This document shows, one piece after another, positions 1-10,309 of a stretch of DNA of 64,000 nucleotides; positions within the stretch are counted from its first letter, which is position 1; each line of letters opens with the position of its first letter. This DNA is from Proteles cristata cristata. Lineage: Eukaryota; Chordata; Mammalia; Carnivora; Hyaenidae. The position numbers were made by a program, and so were the translations under genes. The stretch spans positions 434,001 to 498,000 of the forward strand of contig JAESUZ010000354.1 of assembly GCA_017311185.1 (NCBI GenBank), written 5' to 3'. The notes below the pieces were generated by a model. That model was given only the letters and a program-made list of their open reading frames with translations, made no database searches and was not told where the DNA came from.

Positions 1-975
1 AATTTCAAAACATTTGCCCCTGAAAAAAATACCATTAAAAAAGTTTTTAAAAATGTACAGAATAGGAAAAAAATTTTCACATCATGTATCTGATAAAGCA
101 CTTGTATCTAAAAGATAAAAAGCACTCCTAAAATTCAGTTAAGAAAAACACAAATAACTCAATGGAAAAATGGGCAAAGGATCTGACTAGACATTTTTTT
201 TCCAAAGATAGATCAATGGCCTGCAAGCATGAGAAAGATGTTCAACTTCATTAGCTATCAGGGAAAAGCAACACAAAACCACTATGTGATACTGTTTTAT
301 ATCCCCTACAGTGGCTAAAATCAAAGAGACAGATAATAACAAGTGTTGATAAGGATCTAGAGAAATTGAAGCCCTCGACATTGCTAGATGGATGGAAATG
401 ACTTTGGAAAGTAGGCAAAACATTAAACATAGGGTTACATAGGATCCATCAATCCCATTCCTAGGAATATAACCAAGAAAATTGAAAAACATATGTTCAC
501 AAAAACTTGTAATATTCCCAGCATTTATAATAGCCAAAAAACAGAGACAACTGAAATGTCCACCAAATGATGAATGGATAAATAAAATGTGGTTTGTTCA
601 TGCAAGGGAATGGTATTTGGCAATGAAAAGACATGAACTACTAATACATTCTACAACATGGATGAACCTTAAAAATACGCAAAGCGAGAGAAGCCAGTCT
701 CATGTGATTCTATTTATAGAAAATGTCCAGAATAGGGAACTCTATAGTGACAGAAAGTAGACTGGTGGTTACTAGAATCTGGAAAGAGGTTGGGGAGAAA
801 TGAGAAGCGGCTACTAACAGGAACAAGATTTCTTTTTGGGCTAATGAAAATGTTCTAACAATTGACTGTGAAGATGGATGCACAACTCTGAATATACTAG
901 TAACTAGTGAATTGTGCATTTTAAGTGTCGGGATTTTAAGTTACATGATTTACATATCAATGAAGTTTTGTTTTT
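1..975 (+). mobile_element. L1 LINE fragment, 3' part of ORF2 plus 3' UTR, cut by the window start
   Basis: The sequence follows the L1 ORF2 C-terminal region and 3' UTR in order: an AAATGGGCAAAGGA segment near 167, the stretch around 560-610 encoding a PPNDEWINKMWF-like motif of the ORF2 tail, then UTR text ending in ATGAAGTTTTG near 967. The frame is broken by stops and indels, so it makes no protein. It is an old, diverged copy, and its 5' part lies outside the window. Family is certain from the order of segments; subfamily is not assigned. Confidence 0.85.
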
Positions 976-1662
976 GATTTTTTTTTAAGGAAGAATAAAA
1001 AAAAAAAAGAAGGCACACATGCCCTGGCTTGTCCTTTACTCCTGTTTTCCTCTCCCAAGTCCCTATTCCCTGGACCACCTGCTATAATAAACTAGCTGAC
1101 ACAAGTCCTGATTCAGACCCAGCTTTCTGGGAAGAAGCCAGGATAGAGATACATATTTGTGTGTAAGTGTATCTTTCTACTTGGAGAAACTATCAAAAGG
1201 TGATATGACTACCAACATCATCACCTAGAGAGATTCACAAATTCTTGGTCTCTGTATTTTTCTTCAATCTATGAGACAAAGGGAAACCCCACATACATAC
1301 CTACTCAGAGCTTTTCCTTTCAAAGATGGAGAGATAGGGCAAGAAAATTTACTGATATATTAATTTAGGGTTTTTAAAAATACTGGCATAGGAATAAATA
1401 AGAGGTGCTTTTTCCTCCTTCACCACTAAAAATCTTAAGTTCTGAACTTGGACACTCTATTTTAAAGGAAATATTAATGTTTTTGTGCCAAAAAGTTGAC
1501 AGGCATTCAAACAACTTCCTAACTACCATAGGTTTCCTTGAGGGAAGGACAGACAGATGAGAGAACTTATTCTGTGGTGGAAGTGGTCTGATTTTGGATC
1601 TACGGCACACAGTCCCCTACATGCAGAAATGTACCGGTCTCTAATACGATCTAGATAAGGGA

Positions 1663-1845
1663 TCTGTGAATTTTTTCTACCAAATAGTCAATATGTTTAG
1701 GCTTTGTGGGCTACAAGGTCTCTGTCATAACTACTCACTTCTGCTCTGGTAGTGTAAAAGCAGCCAAAAGCTGCTGTCAACAAGAAGAAAATGAATGAGC
1801 ATGGCTACACATCAATAAAACTTTGTGAGAACTGTATCTCTTACA
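1663..1845 (+). mobile_element. hAT-like non-autonomous DNA transposon relic
   Basis: The segment contains AGGCTTTGTGGGC, CTCTGTCATAACTACTCA, AAAGCAGCC and CAATAAAACTTT in the same order as a second copy at 38646-38855. It is the familiar mammalian MER repeat whose consensus begins CAGGGGTCGGCAAACT. The left end is eroded. I recognise the family by its internal blocks but do not trust my memory for its exact Repbase name. Confidence 0.6.
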
Positions 1846-1857
1846 ACAGAGACTAAT

Positions 1858-2084
1858 TTTTTTAATGTTTATTTTTTTTTTTGAGAGAGAGAGAGGCACA
1901 GAGGGACGGAGGGAGATAGGGAGTAAGAGGGAAGGGCAGAGAGAGAGGGAGACACAGAATCAAAAGCAGGCTCCAGGCTTTGAGCTGTCTGCACAGAGTC
2001 CATTGAGGGCTGAAACTCACAAACTGCAAGATCATGGCCTGAGCCAAAGTCAGACAGTTAAGTGACTGAGCCACCCCAGCATCC
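1858..2084 (-). mobile_element. SINEC (CAN SINE), minus strand
   Basis: Read on the plus strand it starts with the T-rich tail, passes through a GA-rich block at 1882-1955, the GCAGGCTCCAGGCTTTGAGCTGTC core, and ends at the reversed tRNA-like head (GACTGAGCCACCCC near 2065-2078). The head differs from consensus at several bases, indicating a moderately old copy. No convincing target-site duplication is visible. Confidence 0.9.
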
Positions 2085-2378
2085 AGAAATTTTAATTTCC
2101 TATAATCTTCACTTTTCATTAAATATCATTCCTGTTTTGTTTTTTCAACCATTTTAAACTGTATAACCATTCTTAGGCTTGAGGGCCATACAAAAGCAAT
2201 AATATGGTAACTTCTAGAAGAAGGTGAGTTCTACTCCCCTTAGCAGAGCCACAACCTGAGGCATAAAGAAAGGGCCCCATGCTCATGCTCGGTGGAAAGA
2301 AAGTAGAGCCACTCACTTCAAATGGACAATACACCTGACTTAGGAACTAGTATATTCCAAAACCTAGAGCTGTATTTG

Positions 2379-2380
<2 letters not shown>

Positions 2381-2416
<36 letters not shown>
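2381..2416 (+). repeat. (TG)18 microsatellite
   Basis: Eighteen uninterrupted TG units. Perfect runs of this length are usually length-variable between individuals. Confidence 0.98.
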
Positions 2417-2417
<1 letters not shown>

Positions 2418-3160
2418 AAGACCCACAGTAAAAGAAAAAATCCCCCAAAACTGACTTTGTTCCTTTTCTTCCATGAAGACAATAAGGCTTAAAGTATTAA
2501 TTTCTGTGATTATTTTTAAAACTCTGAAGTCTACAGCACCCAGTGTTAAACAGAAATGCCATCTCTAATGCTGGGGTTTTGATGTGTCCTGGAAGAAGGT
2601 TGACTTACCTGGTCCTGAAGGCTAGACCCTGAGGAATGCACATGATAGTCAGGAAGAAGAGTCTCAATTCAGAGATAGAAACTCTCAGCTCAAAAAGGTA
2701 TTTAATATCGACGTAAAATAACCTTTTCTCTTCCTCAGCTAAATCCGCTCATCGCCGGAGGAGAGCCAGCGTGCACCCTCTGAGACTTGATGCATAGCCT
2801 GAAGCAGTCTACCATAAGGGCAAACTTTCTTTGAAACCTAGAGCTTTATTTTAGAAATGTGTGTGCATTTGTATTCTACCTCATAACACAGCTGCATGTT
2901 TGTTTTAATAGAAAAAAATGCCACATTAAATTGCTTACCATCAAGGAAAGCTGGCTCTCCTTGAGGATGCGTCATGTTTACCCTGTCGCTTTGAGGACCC
3001 CCAGGCAAACTGCCTCACCCCTAAGGGTGCAGAGAGTGCATTTGAGGATCATAGGGCACAATAGGCCATGGATTTTCAAGAGTTTGCTCAGGCAGTGAAT
3101 GCCCACTTGTTACTAACAGGGCATGACTGAAATAGGTATAGAGACTGCCCTACCTTACAG
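2417..3160. other. Non-repetitive stretch, no gene seen
   Basis: Mixed-composition sequence without a long frame or a repeat I recognise. The 79-codon frame at 2859-3098 has no supporting splice sites, no recognisable motif and no compositional bias, so I treat it as chance. Confidence 0.5.
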
Positions 3161-3162
3161 GG

Positions 3163-3432
3163 CGGTGGCTCTCCAAGTGCACCAGCTCCGCTCATGACAC
3201 CTGGGAGCCTGTTACAACTGCAACCTCTCAGCCACACCACAGGCCTACTGGATCAGACAGGCTGAGGGGAGGGCCCAGCAATCTGTACTTAAAATGCCAA
3301 CCAGGGGCACCTGAGTGGCTCAGGAGGCTAAGCATCTGACTTTGTCTCAGGTCATGATCTCATGGTTGAGGAGTTCGAGTGCCATGTCGGGCTCTGTGCT
3401 GACAGCTCAGAGACTGGAGTCTGCTTCGGATT

Positions 3433-3472
<40 letters not shown>

Positions 3473-3575
3473 GTCCCTCTCTCTCAAAAATAAATAAAGA
3501 TTTAAAACTTAATTTTTAAAAAAACCATCCAAGTGATTCTGATGTTTCTTCAAGTTTGAAAGCTGCTTCTATCAT
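3163..3575 (+). mobile_element. MER5A-type hAT element interrupted by a SINE
   Basis: The left part (3163-3304) carries the MER5A run: GGTGGCTCTCCAAGTGCACC, then a ACCTGGGAGCCTGTTA block, then TACTGGATCAGACAGGCTGAGG, then CCCAGCAATCTGTACTT. The right part (3526-3575) resumes with AAGTGATTCTGATG, the expected next block. A SINE sits between the two halves, so the MER5 copy predates it. Confidence 0.8.
3305..3522 (+). mobile_element. SINEC (CAN SINE) inside MER5A
   Basis: Head GGGGCACCTGAGTGGCTCAG at 3305, GTCATGATCTCATGG core at 3351, (TC)n run at 3440-3469 and an AAATAAATAAAG tail. It splits the MER5A copy. The B box is degraded (GAGTTCGAGTGCC), so the internal pol III promoter is probably weak. 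Confidence 0.93.
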
Positions 3576-3822
3576 GGAAGAAGTTTTGAAAAAGCTATAA
3601 AAACTTTGTTTAAACTCACTGGGGAGGCGGCCAGTTCCCCAATCTCTCATTGCCTTCTTGTCTCCCTCTGTCAAATCAGGAAACCAGCTTCCTCTCAGGA
3701 GTGTCCTGAGAGCACCGGGCCGTCCAGAAACTCCAGGTATAGCACCTGATGAGTGGATTACTCAGCATGATTATTAGTTCTCTCCTTTTCCAAATTCAGC
3801 TCAAATACTAAAACTGAGGAAT

Positions 3823-4151
3823 AGTTGGCCCTTGAAAAACCCAAGTTTAAAATACTCAGGTCCACTTCTACTGAGATTCTTTTTTTATATAAATACAGTG
3901 CTATAAATACATTTTCTCTTCCTTATAATTTTCTTAGTAACATTTTCTTTTCTCTAACTTTCTTATTGTAAGAATATAGTATGTAGCACATACACAAAAC
4001 ATGTATTACATGATTGTTTATGGTACTGGTAACACTTCCAGTCAATAGTAGGCTATTAGTAGGTACGTCTGGGGAGAGACAAAAGTTATACGTGGACTTT
4101 GACCACGTGGGCGCCCAGTGTCCTTAACCCTGTACTGCTCAAGGGTCAACT
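3823..4151 (+). mobile_element. MER2/Tigger-type Tc1-mariner non-autonomous element, near full length
   Basis: The left end reads AGTTGGCCCTTGAAAAAC and the right end reads GCTCAAGGGTCAACTA, an imperfect inverted pair matching the CAGTTGACCCTTGAACAACA terminal repeat of this family. Internal blocks such as TTTCTCTTCCTTATAATTTT and AGTAGGCTATTAGTAGGTA are also in the family's order. Both ends lie next to TA, the expected Tc1-mariner target. It is too short for a transposase. Confidence 0.82.
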
Positions 4152-4928
4152 ATGTAAGTAGACCTGGAAGTAATGATCTCTTTCCATGAGCGATGGGAAA
4201 GGTGCAACTGGAATATTTCCCAGGAGATGCTCTCACCATGGTCTTTCCTCTCTTCTGCATTATTTCCACATTCCTGACTTTCAGCATATGGAATTTTCAA
4301 ATCAAGTAATTATCGGAGTTGAGAAATATTTAGGTTAAAAAGAACTGGTAACAAATCAATTTTCAAGCAGCATATTTTGTCTTTGATTTTAAGAGCTCCT
4401 TTGGGGGCATTCATTTATAAATTATCCAATTTAAAGGAGAAAAAAGAATCTCTGAAATACCGGCTTCAAAGAATGGGAAATTGTAAAGGGCTCCATTTCC
4501 TTCTCCATCCCAAATGAGAGCAGAATCTTTAAGGTTTCCTTCTGATTTCTCACAAAATCAGAGATTATACGTACTCCTCTATCCTCACAGCTATTCAGTG
4601 AGTCCATTCATAATAATCCTGAATCCCCATCACAAGACCATCAATTCAGATCTACAAAGAGAACAAATACACCAAAACAAAACCGAAAACTCTAACATGT
4701 GCAGAGGGGAGTTACATTGTTATCGTTTTAGTTGAATAATTTCAGTTTATTTCACTGAATAACAGGTATTTTTTATCTGTTGAAAATGGTTTACTTTTGT
4801 TTTCGTAAGTAGCTTACAAAAATACATACAGTGAAAGAAAATTAAAAATTAATCCATGGAGACAACATGAAAAGAGCATGTTAAAATCACACTGAAAAGT
4901 GTGATTTCTCAGTTTTCTTCTTTTTAAT
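4152..4928. other. Non-repetitive stretch, no gene seen
   Basis: AT-rich unique sequence. The 73-codon frame at 4514-4735 has no motif or splice support. I see no RNA gene or clear repeat here. Confidence 0.5.
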
Positions 4929-4945
4929 AAGAACACTTTGGGACA

Positions 4946-5150
4946 GGGGCGCCTGGATGGCTTAGTCGGTTAAGCGTCCGACTTTCACTTAGGTCATGAT
5001 CTCACAGTTCGTGGGTTCGAGCCCCGTGTCAGGATCTGTGCTGACTGCCAGCTCAGAGCCTGGAGCCTGTTTCAGTCTGTGACTCCCTCTCTCTCTGACC
5101 CTCCCCTGCTCACGCTGTCTCTCTCTCCTAGAAATAAATAAAACATTAAA
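4946..5150 (+). mobile_element. SINEC_Fc, young-looking copy with perfect 17-bp TSD
   Basis: Head GGGGCGCCTGGATGGCTTAG, B box GGTTCGAGCC at 5014-5023, GAGCCTGGAGCCTG core and AAATAAATAAAAC tail. The close match to the feline consensus and the identical flanking 17-mers point to a recent insertion. Confidence 0.96.
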
Positions 5151-5167
5151 AAGAACACTTTGGGACA

Positions 5168-5382
5168 AAGGGGCGCTGGATAAGTGTCTGTCTCTTGGTT
5201 TCCGCTAAGCTCATGGTCTCACAGTTGCTGAGTTTGAGTCCTGCTTTGGGCTCTGCACTGACAGTGAGGAGCCTACTCGAGATTCTCTGTTTCCCTCTCT
5301 CTCTGCCCTTTCTCTGTGCACTTGTAAGTGCCCTTTCTCTCTCTCTCCCTCTCTCAAAAATAAATAAATATTTTCTTAAAAA
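5168..5382 (+). mobile_element. SINEC, older partner of a tandem pair
   Basis: The head is shortened and altered (AAGGGGCGCTGGATAAGTG), lacking the GGTGGCTCAG segment. The body keeps GCTCATGGTCTCACAG and an AAATAAATAAAT tail. The B box is changed to GAGTTTGAGTCC. It directly follows the 5151-5167 target copy. Confidence 0.9.
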
Positions 5383-5399
5383 AAGAATACTTTGGAACA

Positions 5400-6000
5400 G
5401 AACGCAGAAATCCACGCCACCATACTTAAGTACGCATACGCACGTGTTGCTATATGTTTGCCCTCTCTTGCACATCTACGCACCCCACTTCCTATGTAAT
5501 ACAGTAAACCTTAAGAACATAGGCTCCCAAATATTTAGTAATCAGTTATTTGGGAAAGAATTAAATGAAAGTTTATGCATAAAAATGTGGCTCTGAAGAC
5601 AGCTGGAATAACCCAGATAATCTGGGCATCAGGATGTGCAGGATTATTTGGTATAGGGGTATATTTCAGCTTACTTAAAAGAACAACCTATTTTCAAATA
5701 TGCTAGCACCACTAGACGCTGGAGTAGAAATCAGTTATAAACCATCGGTAAACTAATTCCGAGTCCTTCTTTATCTCTTAGAACAGGCTCCCAAAGGGAC
5801 TCCATTAGGCAAAATCCTGCTGACCTGCTCATTACTGTATATTCTCATACAGACCTTGGGTTCTGCATTATTTAAAACATTATCTTATGTCATCTTGTCA
5901 CTAATTTACATAATTATCTCTGTGTTTTAATCTGTATGGGATACTGGCATTTCAGAGGCAAAGCAGATTTGTCTCACTCTGAGACAAAAATTGGAAAAAA
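5400..6000. other. Non-repetitive stretch, no gene seen
   Basis: Mixed sequence ending in an A run at about 5996-6007. No frame, RNA gene or repeat I can support. Confidence 0.5.
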
Positions 6001-6015
6001 AAAAAAAGCAAATTT

Positions 6016-6239
6016 GGGGTTCTTGGGTGGCTCAGTGGGTTAAGTGTCTGACGTCAGCTCAGGTCATGATCTAGTGGTTCATGGGTTCGAGCTGCACATC
6101 AGGCTCTGTGCTGACAGCTCAGAGTCTGGAGCCTGCTTCAGATTCTAAGTCTCCCTCTCTCTCTGCCCTTCCCCTGCTTGCACTCTGTCTCTAGCTCAAA
6201 AATAAACCTTAAAAAGTTTTTTTGTTTTTGTTTTTTTAA
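6016..6239 (+). mobile_element. SINEC, diverged head, with imperfect TSD
   Basis: Head GGGGTTCTTGGGTGGCTCAG at 6016, CAGGTCATGATCTAGTGG core, GGGTTCGAGCTGC at the B box and an AAAATAAACC tail followed by mixed T and A runs. A similar flank (AAAGCAAATTT ending near 6015, AAAGAGCAAACTTT at 6243-6256) looks like a decayed duplication. Confidence 0.88.
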
Positions 6240-6752
6240 GAAAAAGAGCAAACTTTCTAAATCTGGAGTTTGGGATCTAAAGGCCATGAAGGTCTTTTGG
6301 AATATCCTCCTCCAGCACTGTACATTGTCAAAGGATAAAGCAAAGGCCACCAGAACCTTAAAAGAAAAAGAGGAAGAGGAGGCAGAAGATGTTTGTTGAG
6401 TTTATTATCTTTCCAAGCAAGAGAAAACATGGCAGAGAAACATTCACAGAACATCTGAGAAGGAGAGAAGCTGAGGAATCAGGGTTTTTTAAGCACCAGA
6501 CAAATGGGGTGGTTCAGATGGCTAGGCTAACTAAGGATGGCAAACCACAACTTGAGATAAGACAGAATGAGTCCATAAGTCTAAATATGGTTGGTTAAAA
6601 TAAATCCTTTGTTACTTCTAGAGAAAGTCTTTGGTTACATCCAGTGAGGTTAGCTGACTGGAGAGTTATAGGTCTTTTTGTATCTTCAGTTGTGATGAAA
6701 TACAGCATTCACACATATGTACATTTGCACAACACTTTCAGTGAAATAATAA
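6240..6752. other. Non-repetitive stretch, no gene seen
   Basis: Short overlapping frames at 6178-6598 begin in the SINE tail or run in A-rich DNA and lack motifs. I see no repeat I can name. Confidence 0.45.
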
Positions 6753-6974
6753 GGGGCACCTGGGTGGCTCGGTAGGTTAAGCATCTAACTTTGGCTCAGG
6801 TTATGATCTTACGGCTCCTGAGTTCAAGCCCCATATCAGGCTCAGGCTGACAGCTAGGAGCCTGGAGCCTGCTTCACATTCTGTGTCCTCCTCTCTTTCT
6901 CCTTCTCCCCCTCTCTTTACCTCCCTCCCTCTCTCTCTCAAAAATACATAAACATTAAAAAATTTAAAAAAAAG
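6753..6974 (+). mobile_element. SINEC, plus strand
   Basis: Head GGGGCACCTGGGTGGCTCGG, GGTTATGATCTTACGG core, a long TC-rich zone at 6886-6940 and a CAAAAATACATAAACATT tail. No clean duplication is visible. Confidence 0.93.
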
Positions 6975-6984
6975 AAGTACACCA

Positions 6985-7203
6985 GTTAAGAACTGGGCTC
7001 TGAAATCAGGCTGCCTGGTTAAGAACCTCATCTTCACCACTTACTGGCTACTTGATGTTGGGAAGATTGTAGAATCGGTCAACTCTAGTGTCCACATCCG
7101 TGAAATGGCGATAATGAAAGGATTCCTTGATATGGTAGTTACAAGTATGATATTAACTCACTGGTCCATAGTTACCTAATACTTAATAAATACAAGACAT
7201 TAT
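6985..7203 (+). mobile_element. MIR SINE
   Basis: The MIR order is present: AGGCTGCCTGGTT, ACCACTTACTGGCTACTTG, CCACATCCGTGAAATGG and AATACTTAATAAATAC. The level of divergence is typical of this ancient family. Confidence 0.75.
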
Positions 7204-7311
7204 TAGAAATGGCCTCCCTGTGCAACTACAGAAGGCTGCTGATGGATAAATTTTGTCATTGGTCTAGCTCTCCCAAAGGAAATTAACATTAGAGGTTGGA
7301 AAGTGATACAA

Positions 7312-7440
7312 ACATTCATTCAACTTTGATTCACTCATTCAGTGACTTGCATTTGTGGAATGCCTACCAGGTACCAGGCTTGGCAGAGTCATGGTCTAAT
7401 GGGAAACACAGACACACAGGCAATTAAGAGTTTATGTTGG
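7312..7440 (-). mobile_element. L2 LINE 3' end
   Basis: TGGAATGCCTACCAGGTACC, then a GGCTTGGCAGAGTCATGG block, then AACACAGACACACAGGCAAT follow the reversed L2 3' end. It is short and diverged. Confidence 0.6.
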
Positions 7441-7972
7441 GAGGAAAGTGAATAAGGCATAATGAGAAACAAAAAATGGAATATTTCACTGGAGAGGTAG
7501 TAATTCTTTAGGAACCTGAGAAAAGGTGAGCTCAGCTGTAACCAACTTTCTGTAACTAAATTGTTACTCTGACAAAAAGCTTCTGGGAATTATACTCACA
7601 GAGTTGTAATTTCTTCTCATTTAGCAAACATTTTTGAGAACTTTCTTTTTGCTAAGAATTGCATTTTTTTTGCTTTAATATTAAATATACTCAGAAACTT
7701 TGTATTTTGTATGTGAAAAATAAGATTTTATGGGAAAAATAAAATTGGGACAGATCAATCAAACCGTGGCAGGCCAATGAAACTTTGAACTAGAACTTTA
7801 ACACACACAATAATAATCTTAGCAAGAAATATTAGCTCAGTTAAATCTCTACCATCATTTGAACCCTCTTCGGCAGGCCCCAGACTTTGGGGTTTGTGCT
7901 CCTTTCTCCTCTAGGTTCTTGAAACCTTGAGTTTTAATAGAGGACACTTTCATCAAAATTAAAACTATAATC
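7441..7972. other. Non-repetitive stretch, no gene seen
   Basis: AT-rich sequence with T runs near 7665 and an AAAATAAGATTTTATGGG segment near 7716. Nothing I can name. Confidence 0.45.
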
Positions 7973-8496
7973 TGAAGGGGATCAAAATATGCCACTTCAG
8001 AATATTGATCCTTGTGACCTGAAGGCACTTAAGAGGCAGCAGACACAGGAAGGGCTCTCTGACCTCCCCTTTTATCCCTAGAAGCAGAACGTGTCATTTC
8101 CTTCCTTCACCAAGAAGAGGAGAATATTCTTTTCACCAGAGACAGAAAGCTGATCCCAAAATGTACAAATAAACCTACTAAAATAACCTTTATCATCCAT
8201 TGCTCCCCGCCCCGCACATTGCCTAGTAACTGCCCCTGGCTCAAACTCCCTTCCCTTTGTCACATCATGACTCTACAATTTCTTGTTCTTTGTTAAAATG
8301 GAATATAAAGCTCTCTGGTCTAATCAATCCTTAGGGTATTTGTTTCTTTTCTATGAAGGCTTTTATGCTACATGAAATGTAAACGCCATATAAACTTCAT
8401 ATGCTTTTCTCCTGTTAAACTGTCCTTGGTCAGTTTCCCTCTCAGGTCCAGCCATGGGACCATGAGGACAGAGTAAAAATCTTAGTTCCCTTATAC
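7973..8496 (+). mobile_element. Solo LTR of an old endogenous retrovirus (ERVL-like)
   Basis: The segment runs from TGAAGGGGATCAAAATATGC to CTTATACA, giving TG..CA ends. Inside are blocks typical of a class of mammalian LTRs: GGAAGGGCTCTCTGACCTCC, ACAAATAAACCTAC, CCTAGTAACTGCCCCTGGCT, the TATA-like TATAAAGCTCTCTGG near 8305, and CAGGTCCAGCCATGGGACC. No gag, pol or env sequence lies beside it. Exact family is not assigned and no clean target duplication was found. Confidence 0.65.
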
Positions 8497-9494
8497 AACC
8501 AATAATATCCCTCTACACCCAAGACTTAATTTAAACCCCTGGGGAAAAGGTCTTTGCAACAGCTACACTTGCTGTCTCCCCGACAACCTAACATAATGGA
8601 AAGTTAGCAATTTATGAAGTCACTTAAGTCATCTACTTCTTGCACATAAAGGAAGGTACCCTCACACAATTTTTAATTTTCTTAAGATCCTTATGCATTG
8701 CTAAATTTTCTTGTTTAATTATAAAAAAGCTTACATCAGATCACTTCAAAACCTTCACATGCTGAGAAAATCAAATATAAAACACAGCTTCTGTTATACC
8801 GCTGTCATGCCCTTATTTTGCCACTCACGTTAAACACAGGTGCTTCAGAACCCTACGACCAGACGCAGTCCCAGCTCTCAAATAACTCACAGTTGGGTGG
8901 GAAGAGTCATCACACAAACTCAAATCATACTATTTTGCAATAACTGCTTTACTGAGGGGAGAACGAAGTGCCAGGAGAAACCATGGTAGACAGTGATTAA
9001 ATTTCCGTAGCTAACTTTCAAAGGTTTCTCACAGTTGTTTATAACTGAAGAAACACCCACAGGATGGAGGAAAGTGTTCCTCGGCGGAAGGGACATCTGG
9101 GAGTGCATTTCACAAGAGGCAGCTGGAAACGCAAAGATACAAATCCAGTCCTTGGAGGACAAGAAGAGAGCTGCTCGGTCACTCACTGCTCAACAATTTT
9201 TTTTGATATTTCATCCTTGACTCCTGTGGTTCTAATAATCACTGAGAAAAGTTAGCCAGGTCTTATTTAATCACACTCCGCTTCTCTGCGTCTATTTAAG
9301 GATATTTTGCAAGACTGCTGCTTTTGGAGAATACAGATAAGCTGGGATGAAGGAAGCAGCCTCCACAGCTGGATTTGGCTACCATCCTAGGAAATGAATG
9401 CAAGCAGTTTATTTCCAAGAATGGGTAGCAGGACTCCACATTAGAAGGAAATGCCTTTATTTGGGAAAAGACCACCACTGGTGTGAAAGGTGTG
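8497..9494. other. Non-repetitive stretch upstream of the candidate promoter
   Basis: No recognised repeat over nearly 1 kb. The 61- to 88-codon frames on both strands at 8920-9255 overlap each other and are not convincing. Confidence 0.45.
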
Positions 9495-9618
9495 CAAACC
9501 TGCAGGCACGTGGGTTGGCAGAAACCAAGGCTATAAAAGATGAGTGATCAGGTCACCAGGAGACAAGGAGAGGCTTTTAGCCCACAGAGGAGCCAGAAAG
9601 CAGCTTTCTCAAGCAGGT
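9495..9618 (+). promoter_or_regulatory. Candidate TATA promoter and short first exon
   Basis: An E-box CACGTG lies at 9507-9512 and a consensus TATAAAAG at 9532-9539. About 30 bases further a start site would be expected near 9562. From there a purine-rich stretch runs to CAAGCAG|GTACAG, a good splice-donor match with GT at 9617-9618. The element lies in unique DNA, not in a repeat. No coding sequence follows directly, so the exon would be 5' untranslated. This is inferred from motifs only. Confidence 0.35.
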
Positions 9619-10305
9619 ACAGTGTGACATGAGGGCACAGGGGGTAAATAGGCATTTTTCATGAGATTTGTTTCATATACTCTAGTAATTTGCTCTGTAA
9701 TGTATTCCCCATGATGCTTAAAACACCCTAGAAAAAATCTTGATTTGTAGTTCCTTTGGAGGGAGGGTCAAGGAGAAGTCCCACATTTGTTTGTGTGAAG
9801 CCCAGGGTGGAAAACAAAAATTCCCATCCCCATCTGATAGGGACAGAGAGAAGGAAGCACATTTAAGAAGAGCTTTGGAATTCTAAAACTCATGGCACGG
9901 TGCTGGAATCAATCCTATCTAAATTTTAAGGGACCAGGAAACTGTAGCATTGAGTTCAACCAACGATCTCTGTTTCTCTTAACTTTCCATGCCCTCTGTG
10001 TAGTCCTCCCTCCCAACAGCAATGTTAGGTCCTTTCCACACAAAAGACATTGACTGTTGAATGTGTTCCTTCATCAGCCATTTGTTAACCGGGATAATTT
10101 TATTTTTAACTTGTGTTACCAAAAGAAGACTGTTTGCCTTCAGGTAATAGTGATAAAGAAAGGAAAGAAGTTAGCAGTGAATCACTTTTGTACCTCCATT
10201 CATCCTGTGGGGAGGTACTAGGAAGCTCAAGTTTCTGGCTTTTTCATATTTGTACATGAGCCCAATACCTAGTACACAGTAGCCTATGGTACCAATTCCA
10301 GCTCA
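9619..10305. other. Non-repetitive stretch, no gene seen
   Basis: Unique sequence downstream of the candidate donor site. I found no acceptor-flanked open frame here. Confidence 0.4.
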
Positions 10306-10309
10306 TGTG

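Larger units (their letters stand above)
4929..5399. repeat. Three direct copies of one 17-bp target site around two SINEs
   Basis: AAGAACACTTTGGGACA occurs at 4929-4945 and 5151-5167. A third copy with two transitions (AAGAATACTTTGGAACA) lies at 5383-5399. The copies bracket and separate two plus-strand SINEs. This fits an older SINE that made a duplication, followed by a younger SINE that entered the 5' copy of it. Confidence 0.92.

Noticed and set aside
4946..5025. tRNA gene-like head with A and B boxes
   Set aside because: The tRNA-Lys-like sequence is the 5' end of a SINE. No clover-leaf with a proper acceptor stem follows.
5195..5596. 133-codon frame
   Set aside because: It runs through the TC zone and tail of a SINE; the Ser/Leu repeats come from (TC)n.
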